Shown here piece by piece: positions 57,146 to 64,000 of a stretch of DNA of 64,000 nucleotides. This DNA is from Quercus robur. Taxonomy: Eukaryota; Streptophyta; Magnoliopsida; Fagales; Fagaceae. The position numbers were made by a program, and so were the translations under genes. Numbering within the stretch: position 1 is the stretch's first letter; the number at the start of each line of letters is the position of its first letter. The stretch is taken from contig NC_065541.1 in NCBI RefSeq assembly GCF_932294415.1, positions 67,858,695-67,922,694 of the forward strand. The letters run 5' to 3'. The notes under the pieces are model-generated. The model ran no database searches and was not told where the DNA came from. It worked only from the letters and a program-made list of their open reading frames with translations.

Positions 57146-60100
57146 TATTTAGCATTTTCAAGAAAATGAAGGTTTTGTATCCAGGGTGCTTAATTAAAGT
57201 CATAGTGAGAATGGGTGTGAATTTATTCTATTGTGGGTGTTTACTAGCACGAGTGCGTTTCGGGACTCGAGTACGGGTGCGGGTGCAGGTGCGGGACTCG
57301 GCAATTTTTGAAAAAGTAGGGTGCGGGTGCGGGCGCGGCGGGACTCGACGATTAAAAAATTATTAAAAATATTTTTTTTTTTATATTTTCTATATATTTT
57401 TACTATTAAAATATTCTTAAAAAACACATTAATATACTTGATTCACAAAACAAAGAAAGAATAAGGCAAGAAACGCATCTGAGGTCAGAATTTCGGCCTC
57501 TCCGGTGATTTTCAAGGCTGATTTCGACCGATTCCGGCCTGTTTCGGCCGTATCGGTTGCCGGCCGATATTGACCGATATGGCCGATACGGCTCGATTCT
57601 GGCTGGATCAGCCCGGTTCGGCACGAATCGAAGCCGATTTGGCGCGAATCGAGCTGCTTCGGCGCGAATCGAGCCGAGTCGGCACGAATCTGAGAAGAAA
57701 AAAAAAAAAAAAACGCAGACGCGGCACCGACGCGTGGTCAACCGCGTTGGACGCTGCGTCCCGCGTCGCGCCACGTCGGACTCGGGTGCGGCACCCTCCC
57801 AGCCGCGTTCGTGCCTTCTAGGTGTTTAGTTGCTTTGGATTTTCAAACCTCTCCTAAGCTGTGATATTCTTGGCTGTCAATATTCACACATATTGAACAT
57901 GATGCCATTGTAAAGCAGATTCCATAAATGATTTTTGAATAACTTTTATTATTGTAACATCAAGGAGAGTTGCAGTTCAGCTTAAAGTGGATCAGCGACA
58001 TAGATCATCCTCTAGTTTTTTTAGGGGTGCTGTTGGGAATAGAATGGATATATATACTTGTCCAAAATCTCTTGTGAGTCAAATCCTTTTAAATTACAGA
58101 CTATCTTCATTACAACTTCAATTTGACTTCAATTTCTTTGAAACAAATATGGTTACTTTTGAGCAGATAGATCCACTTTCTTAATTTCTTGTCCAGGCTG
58201 TGGCTATTGACATTTAAACTATACAGCAATTGATGCTCTCTCATTTACGTTTTGCAGCATGTTCCTAAGACTATTGAGAAAATACCTACAGCTGATGAAG
58301 AAATATCAGATCATCAAAGGCTGCTAGAGAGGTCTTCTGTCATTTTTTCTTGTCTTGCTATGCTTAGTATTTTTTTGAGTTTTGAGCAGTCCAGGTTGTT
58401 ATATGCTTATAAATTATATTACTAAAAAGAATAATTACTGAAAATATTACAACTATTAAAACAGTCTTTTACTTCATAATTGATCAAAAGCACTTGAATG
58501 ATCCTTGAGCTGCCAGTCTTAACATTTTTGATTTATGTACTGAGAACTGAAATTTTCCACTTGCGCAGAATGAAGGGGAACTTGAATTATGAACAAAGAG
58601 CATAAATAGTAAATAGGGTACTAAAATTTGAAATTATTATATCAGGATTGAATTTGTATTGAACATGGTTTAGGGGTCATTTTGAAATTTTAAGATGGAC
58701 AGGATTTTGAAGTTCATGTTGTGGAACTTTGTGGAGAAAGTGGTTATCATATTACATATCAAAAAAAGAAAGGGTTATTGTTTGAAATTTACTAGTCGTT
58801 TGGTCCGGAGTAATCTTTTAAGATTTCCAAGCATTCCCGTGTTTGGTTACAAATAGTTCTAGGTAATCTAGATACCTACAAGCATCTGGAAGGGTGGTTT
58901 GTGGATACCCTCTTAAAAAGGTGGGTAACACATTCCCATGCTTTGGAAGGCTCTATTTTATAAAGAGATATAATTATATCCTCAATTTCATACCATTTGA
59001 CTAACTAAAATTTTACTGTCTCTATTAAAGTAATTATGCTACATATTCAACTTCTTTTTTGGTTGATGTTATGGTTATATTCACCTTTAATTTTTTTATA
59101 AATTTATCTCCTATTTGGAATTTTTTTTTGTCTTTTAAGAAAATAAATAATTTTGATTGACAAGGCAAGACATCCTTGAAAACCATTTAAAAAAAAAAAA
59201 AACTGAAATAATTCTTATTATTATTTTAGGAGATTTGAGCTAATTAATGGTTCATATTGTTATTCTCATTATATTTTTTGTATAAGCCATGTAAAAGTGA
59301 TGGGTAATACACGTGTGACACATTGTATTTATAAATCTGAGGATAATTTGGGAAGAATAAATCATTCTTATAAAACTTTTGTAAATAAACCAAATCTGTG
59401 ATCTCACATTCTCAACAATCTTAATATTCCTAATCAAACCAAACATGAGCAACTTACTTTCTTGGGCATTGAGGTTCCCCAACATCATATTCCCAAGAAT
59501 CTAAATGCCGGTGGCATATTTGATTTCTCGAACCAACACCTACATTAGGGTGGCTTTGGAATTTATAAGAGGGGCAGGGAAAAAGAGAAGGGTTTGGAAG
59601 GGTACAGTATTTCTGATTATAGCATAAATGTAATGAATATAAGCTTAGAGTCATCTTTAGTTTAATAAATCCAAGATCTTCATTTTGTATGTGTTTCTCA
59701 TACACTATTGACATGGCTACGAATGAGGTTTTTGTGATGGCCTTGGTGACAAAATTTTTTAAATGCATTTTTCTTGTCAAGTTCTTACATTTTTATAAGT
59801 TATTACTTTAGTGTGTGACCTTTCTTTTTGGGTATTTATATTAATTGAAAATTCATTCAAATTACTGCATATCTAATATTAAGATATTTGGTCTTTTCAG
59901 GCTGCAGTTATATGAGCTGGTTGAGCTTAAGGTTCAAGGAGATGGTAACTGCCAGGTTGGTTCCCACCCCCCCACAACACATGCACACGCACAAAAATAT
60001 TTCGGCATAAATGCTTATGCTTGGAAATGGAAACGATAGGTTCTATGATATTGTTCAGTGGTGAAAAATAGTGTTGGTTTATTGCTTATTTATTTATTTA

Positions 60101-61838
60101 TTTTGGGTGGGATGAGGGTGAAGAAAAAGAAGTTTAATTTATAATATTTATATGCCTGCACATTGTATCTCAGTTATCCCTTTTTATGGGCTTGTTATGA
60201 GTATCACCTGCAGTGCACTCTTGGATGTTAGTTGGTGGTCATAGTATTTATTCTCTTTTGAGTCTGGCCTTAGAAGCAATTCATTGCACCGTAAAAAATT
60301 CAACCTTAATTTTCATGAAAATGATTTATGTAAATTCAATTCAATTTCAAAGTGGATCCAAATAAGTTGGAATTTAATGGACCTCATGAATCATGTATAG
60401 CAGATTCCTTGAATTGTCATTTGCTAATATTCTGGGATGGCTGATATGCGGAGCTTATATGTTAAGTAATAGGCATCCAATGAAGGCAACAAACCTTTAT
60501 CTGGATCTTCTTCTATAACTACTTTTTAAATGCCTTATTTGAATAGATGATAGGTTGGGGTGGTTTCCTTTGCCAGATACAGTTGGTGTCCAAGTCATGT
60601 GTAGATATACTTGACATATGTGTACTTGTTAAATTTTAATGGTCATTAACTGCAGGTAACATGTGTCTTTTTCTTCTCTAATTTGTATAAATTCCTCATT
60701 TGAGTTGCAAATGAAATTGTCCGATAGCTCATTCTTTGTGGTCGTATATACTTCGGTTGTTTGGGATCGACTGGGTCATGCCAGGTTTAGTTGTGGACTT
60801 ATTATTTTGTTGGTATCATTGACTTGGGAAACATGGTTCTGATATTTGGAATTTAGTCCTAGGCTGTTTAATGTGGACTATTTAGACTGAACGGAATTAG
60901 CAGTCTTTTGAAGATAAGGGGAAAACTGTGGTTCAGTTATTAGATTTATGCCAACGGACCCTCTTTGATTGGTCTCGGTGTTGGGGTTTCTCGAATTGTT
61001 CCACCCCTATGGATTTTCTTTCGTCTATTAGAATAACTTAGTGGCTGCTTGTGTCTATTTGTTTTCCATATTGTTTTTTTTTTTTCACTATTGTGAACTC
61101 TTTGTATTTTTCTTACTTTTCCTTGATTAATAATATTTTCTTCTTACTTATCAAAAAAAAAAATGACATCAAATTATTTGATAATTAACCATTGACTTAA
61201 GAAGCTTTGTTTCTTTTTAAATCCTTGTGTAAAATTCATCATTCATGATTTTTGAGTGAGAAAGGTCCAGATTGCTGATGTATGCTATCTATATTGCAAG
61301 TGAATTGCTTGAAGTTATACAAAACTTATACAATGATCAATGAAAGTGGACTGTTATGTATTAATATTTGTGATGCTTGATAATAATTATTGGCATTACT
61401 TCTTGATGTTATATATTTGAAAGACATTTTATTAGTTCTATATTTTCCCAGTTTCGTGCTTTATCTGATCAACTGTATCGTTCTCCTGACCACCACGCTT
61501 CTGAAAGAGAACAGATTACTCAACAGGTTGGTTGCATTTGATCTGTTCTTATTTTAAGATGTCAAAAGTTAATTATTTATTTGAAGTGTCATAATTTTTG
61601 TTTGTTGTCATCAGCTTAAGTATCACCCGGAAATGTACGGGGGTTATGTCCTCACGGCTTACAATGACTATTTGAAGAAAATGAGCAAGTATTGTGCTAT
61701 TGTCTGTTTTAATGGTATTTTATTCACAAAATTATTAATATTACAATATTTCTCATGCTTATATGCCTTTTTTTGGGTTCATGAACTAGGAGTGGCGAAT
61801 GGGGTGATCATGTGACATTGCAGGCTACTACAGATTGG
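54297..61838 (+). CDS. OTU9-like: OTU-domain deubiquitinase-like gene, 3'-incomplete, with a four-fold tandem exon
   Basis: Exons: 54297-54717, 54816-55084, optional 55445-55669, 56072-56296 and 56645-56869, then 58258-58331, 59901-59955, 61452-61526, 61615-61688, 61790-61838. All junctions keep frame: 339 codons without the optional exons, 564 with all. The product resembles the plant OTU9/OTU10 type of ubiquitin-cleaving cysteine protease. The OTU core is QGDGNC|QFRALSDQLY, with catalytic Asp and Cys (Cys272 in the short form) split by an intron, then SGEWGDHVTLQATTDW. The expected last part, which ends with the catalytic His, is not found before 63340. The N-terminus has TYDYDPDVTRWGLHHL three times. 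The donor at 54717 is my choice; TCGG|GTAGAC at 54700 is an alternative. Confidence 0.82.
54303..54446 (+). repeat. In-frame 48-bp repeat, three copies, in the OTU gene N-terminus
   Basis: The unit encodes TYDYDPDVTRWGLHHL. The three copies are identical apart from the last base of the third. Related plant OTU proteins, as I recall them, have a single such motif right after the start. Confidence 0.95.
55275..55321 (+). repeat. (GA)n in unit 1 of the exon array
   Basis: GA run followed by GCGATATTTAGC. Corresponding tracts in the other units are at about 55859-55948, 56484-56521 and 57059-57142, all of different lengths. ORFs coding RERERE through them are artefacts. Confidence 0.95.
55445..55669 (+). 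CDS. Duplicated OTU-gene exon, copy 2
   Basis: Acceptor TTTTCATACAG|ATGGAG and donor CCTGTTCCT|GTAAGT. Encodes 75 residues starting MENAVPCGIIIEEVGDHNRV, in frame with its neighbours and with no stop. Use in mRNA cannot be judged. Confidence 0.6.
56072..56296 (+). CDS. Duplicated OTU-gene exon, copy 3
   Basis: Same splice sites and length as copy 2, open in phase 0. It has some replacements (MENVVPCGIIIKEV, KLGGEK, YVHDLF). Confidence 0.6.
56645..56869 (+). CDS. Duplicated OTU-gene exon, copy 4
   Basis: Same splice sites and length, open in phase 0, with MEKAVPCGIKIEEV and YVRDLF replacements. Confidence 0.6.
57244..57820. mobile_element. hAT-type non-autonomous element in the last exon-array unit
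   Basis: Perfect 8-bp TSD GGTGTTTA at 57236-57243 and 57821-57828. Ends CTAGCACGAGTGCG and CGTTCGTGCCTTCTA are inverted with a small gap. GC-rich ends with GGTGCGGGTGCGGG repeats and CGAATCGAGCCG-like interior repeats. The several ORFs across it are composition artefacts. Confidence 0.88.
57844..59900 (+). other. OTU gene introns with one exon (58258-58331)
   Basis: Apart from the exon, no gene is seen. About 58795-59560 starts with CGTTTGGTCCGGAG and has phrases typical of plant MITEs, but I could not pair its ends. Confidence 0.4.
59956..61451 (+). other. Large OTU gene intron splitting the catalytic GDGNC|QFRA box
   Basis: Donor CAG|GTTGGT and acceptor TTCCCAG|TTTCGT. 60940-61160 contains TTTGTATTTTTCTTACTTTTCC, shown in part, then AATAATATTTTC and an A run, which looks like a retroposon 3' end. 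Confidence 0.4.
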
Positions 61839-62726
61839 GTATGAGGAACTATAAGACTTTCCTATTTCCCCCTTTACTTTCTGCAAGCTTTGGTGATTTA
61901 GGAAACAATTTTTAACGTTTTCATCGATACTTCTATTACCTGATTGCCTAAACTTTATTGAACTTGAAGGAATTTCTTATACCAAATTGATGCAAACCTA
62001 ATTTTGACTCCTTTTCATATGTCTCCTTCTCATATTAGATATATATATATATTTTTTTTGAAATAGGATTTTTTTTTTAAAGATAATGGAGATATAATCT
62101 TTCATAGATCTAAAAAATTATTGTGTCATACGTTTAAAATCCCACCACACCCCCACCCAATAAAGAATTATATCTAATTTTAAATAACTTAAACACCCTA
62201 TACAACCTCTTCCGATATGCATGAGAAAACAAAATTATATTGTAAATATCCTTTAAAAAAAAATGAAAATGAGAAAGAATCCTAATACAACAGCAAATAG
62301 TCAACAGCTAGAAAGCAAGCTAGGTATAATTTTTTTTTTTTCCCAAAACTAGTATACATTTAAATACTTATTATGTTTCTATTGAATAATATATATATAT
62401 ATATATATAAAATCATAGATTATCACGTTGATTTTTGAGAAAAATCGATTTCATTAACTAATAAAAACAACAACATTCTCCTCATGAACTACTCAAAAAA
62501 AAAAAAAAAAAAAAACAAGAGAAAGAGACTAAGAGAGTGTTTATTAGTTATTACAAGAGCCAAAATACCTATATACAACAATATATTTAGCAAGGACATA
62601 AATAACTTAATTAGCATATGACATAATCTAGCTAAAATATAAACTAAACAAAAGTATAGATTATCATATTGATTGGATGGTATCTATTCTCTCTCATTGT
62701 CTCACACATAAGAATGACTCTCATTA

Positions 62727-62886
62727 GTGGGTTTCAGTTTGTTCAACTGGTAAAGTTTCTGATGGTTAAATAAGAGATCTGGAGTTTAATTCCCACCTAC
62801 GCTAAAAACTGATTGGTGTTTTGGTATGATAAAGAGTTATCATCAAAAGCTGCCATAAGTTGAAACTCTCTTTAAAAAAAAAAAAA
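62727..62886 (+). mobile_element. tRNA-derived SINE, copy 2, with TSD
   Basis: Begins GTGGGTTTCAGTTTGTTC and has TTCAACTGGTAAAG (A-box-like) and GGAGTTTAATTCCCACC (B-box-like), then CTAAAAACTGATTGGTG, and ends in an A tail. A 16-bp TSD AGAATGACTCTCATTA (62711-62726) recurs with one change at 62887-62902. Confidence 0.92.
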
Positions 62887-62954
62887 AGAATGACTCCCAT
62901 TAAGATCCAACTCCAATAGCTCATTAATTTTTTCAAGCCCACTAGGTAAAAAAG

Positions 62955-63115
62955 AGAAATGTCATGTTTATAATATTTTCACAACAAATTATAAGTGGCA
63001 GGTTGTTATACGTTGTTATTGATGGGTAAAAAAGTAATTTCAGTGATAAATTTAAATTACAACCAATAATTTATTATAAAAATATTGTGAAATTGTTATG
63101 AGTGTAATACTTTTG
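62955..63115. mobile_element. MITE-like inverted repeat
   Basis: TATAATATTTTCACAACAAA near the left end pairs with AAAATATTGTGAAATTGTTA near the right, with GTGGCAGGTTGTTA just inside. The TSD is unclear. Confidence 0.5.
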
Positions 63116-63339
63116 GATAAAAAGTGGTTGAGGACTTGGCCCTAATAATTTCATAACAATTAAAAGTGTTCGTTACTCATCTTAAAAGACACAGCAACAT
63201 TGTTGACCAATGATTTAAACCCGATGGGCGCTTACAATAAAAGATCCTGTCACAACATATATGTATAACTTGTTGCATATAATGCATAGAACTGTAATGG
63301 AAGAAAGTAACAAATATTCTCAAATTGCCTATTTTGTAG

Positions 63340-64000
63340 GGTTTATTGGCCTTTTATGGTCTTTCTCTTCCTCATACCCTAGTCCAACTTACTGCTGGGG
63401 TCCCAACATCATTGCCTGCAGGAGTAAAGTATGAATTTCAGACATTTCCGGTAAGAACCACTCTCTTTTCAGACTCAATGTATGTTACCATAATCAAGTC
63501 ATAAAGCTGGGTTTGATATAATGAATCACTATAGATACAATATTTTTCACTACTTACCGAGGTGGCAAGTTGTAAATTGTAATTGACTTTCACATGTGTC
63601 CATCACTGACATCATTTTATTGTCTAGTATTAACAACTTGCCACCTCAATAGTTGTGAAAAATGACATTAATTATGTCTATAAACTTATTGATAATGAAT
63701 TATTGGAATGAAACTAGGTTGATTCAAGAGCTATAGCAGATGGAGATGGGATGACAGTGTATACAGTCCCAAGGGAGCCATCTTGTGTTCCTATAGAAGT
63801 ACAAGTAGCAGCTGTCCAAAGATCACAAGCGTGTGTTGAGAAAAATTATACAAAAGCATTTGCAATTCACAAAAAAATTATTGAGTCTGGATATCGGTTA
63901 GTCATCTACTAGGCATAGGCCTTGATTCCAATTTTGATTCAATATTATAGTTTGTTATTGTTTTCTTCCACTAGGATACTCGATTTTCAGAACAATAAGG
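63340..64000 (+). CDS. CAN2-like: CAN-type staphylococcal-like nuclease, partial, runs off the window end
   Basis: Exons 63340-63450, 63718-63896 and 63975-64000 (continuing). They encode GLLAFYGLSLPHTLVQ, GVPTSLPAGVKYEFQTFP, VDSRAIADGDGMTVYTV, QVAAVQRSQACVEKNYTKAF and RILDFQNNK, matching the middle of plant Ca2+-dependent nucleases (CAN family): the segment before and at the start of the thermonuclease-like fold. The family's usual DGDT reads DGDG here. The usual N-terminal exons, including the membrane-anchoring start, are not found upstream. The first exon is phase 0 and could follow the OTU exon ending at 61838. Product, activity and true start cannot be settled within the window. Confidence 0.8.
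63535..63680. mobile_element. MITE in a CAN-type nuclease intron
   Basis: CAATATTTTTCACTACTTAC and GAGGTGGCAAGTTG pair with the inverted CAACTTGCCACCTC and GTTGTGAAAAATGACATT. Lies between exons ending at 63450 and starting at 63718. Confidence 0.65.

Larger units (their letters stand above)
54853..57843 (+). repeat. Four tandem units of about 575-625 bp, each with a 225-bp exon
   Basis: Units start at CATACAGATGGAG: 54853, 55438, 56065 and 56638. The last is interrupted by an hAT element. Each carries a 225-bp phase-0 exon beginning ATGGAGAA and ending at CCTGTTCCT|GTAAGT (54860-55084, 55445-55669, 56072-56296, 56645-56869), then a (GA)n tract and a shared intron segment ending GCTTTGGATTTTCA. 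Exons are nearly identical and open in all four copies. Copies 2-4 differ in what precedes CATACAG: intron instead of exon. Confidence 0.95.
61839..63339 (+). other. Interval between OTU exons and CAN-type nuclease exons
   Basis: Searched for the expected last OTU exon (a segment with a KIFV...SFKDTCY-like core) and for N-terminal CAN exons; neither is recognisable. Contents: A/T tracts, a SINE at 62727-62886 and a MITE-like inverted repeat at about 62955-63115. Confidence 0.55.

Noticed and set aside
57406..57829. Arginine-rich ORFs on both strands, 83-122 aa
   Set aside because: They lie wholly inside the hAT element bounded by GGTGTTTA and reflect its GC-rich repeats.

Overview
This is plant nuclear DNA, almost certainly from a eudicot tree or shrub. 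It is AT-rich, has genes with many GT-AG introns, and is full of plant-type transposable elements (LINE, SINE, Copia and Gypsy LTRs, Helitron, hAT and Harbinger MITEs) and microsatellites. Several LTR families look like ones I associate with oak and its relatives (Fagales), but that is an impression from memory and not something I could test.

Layout. 1-490: poly-A-bearing intergenic DNA. 490-3764: a 5'-truncated, dead LINE with target-site duplication (TSD). 3773-10478: intergenic, with microsatellites, a probable solo LTR (about 5505-7530) and a 1-kb tandem duplication (7792-9812). 10479-13347: an intact eight-exon gene for a WD40-like protein of about 480 aa. 13490-17279: MITEs and unclassified repeats. 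17280-21509: a coding-less Gypsy-type LTR element on the minus strand that carries a 15-unit minisatellite. About 22150-32300: an intact gene for a COP1-interacting protein 7-like protein (about 1106 aa); its introns hold a SINE, an hAT MITE and Copia relics. 32943-37555: a ~370-bp satellite with alternating unit types, interrupted by a solo LTR. 37704-50791: one receptor-kinase-like gene broken by a Helitron (itself carrying a 3.6-kb solo LTR), two further solo LTRs and an internal deletion. 52975-53229: SINE. About 53300-61838: an OTU-type deubiquitinase gene with a triplicated 16-residue N-terminal motif and one exon present four times in tandem; its last catalytic exon is absent. 63340-64000: exons of a CAN-type staphylococcal-nuclease-like gene that lack the usual 5' part and sit in the same strand and splice phase as the OTU exons.

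The four gene loci do not form an operon or obvious pathway. The most informative parts are the OTU locus, where exon duplication appears to have made its own splice acceptor and a possible OTU-nuclease read-through fusion is in phase, and the kinase locus, where four nested insertions can be ordered by their TSDs. All exon calls come from reading splice sites and frame by eye; no alignment or expression data were available.
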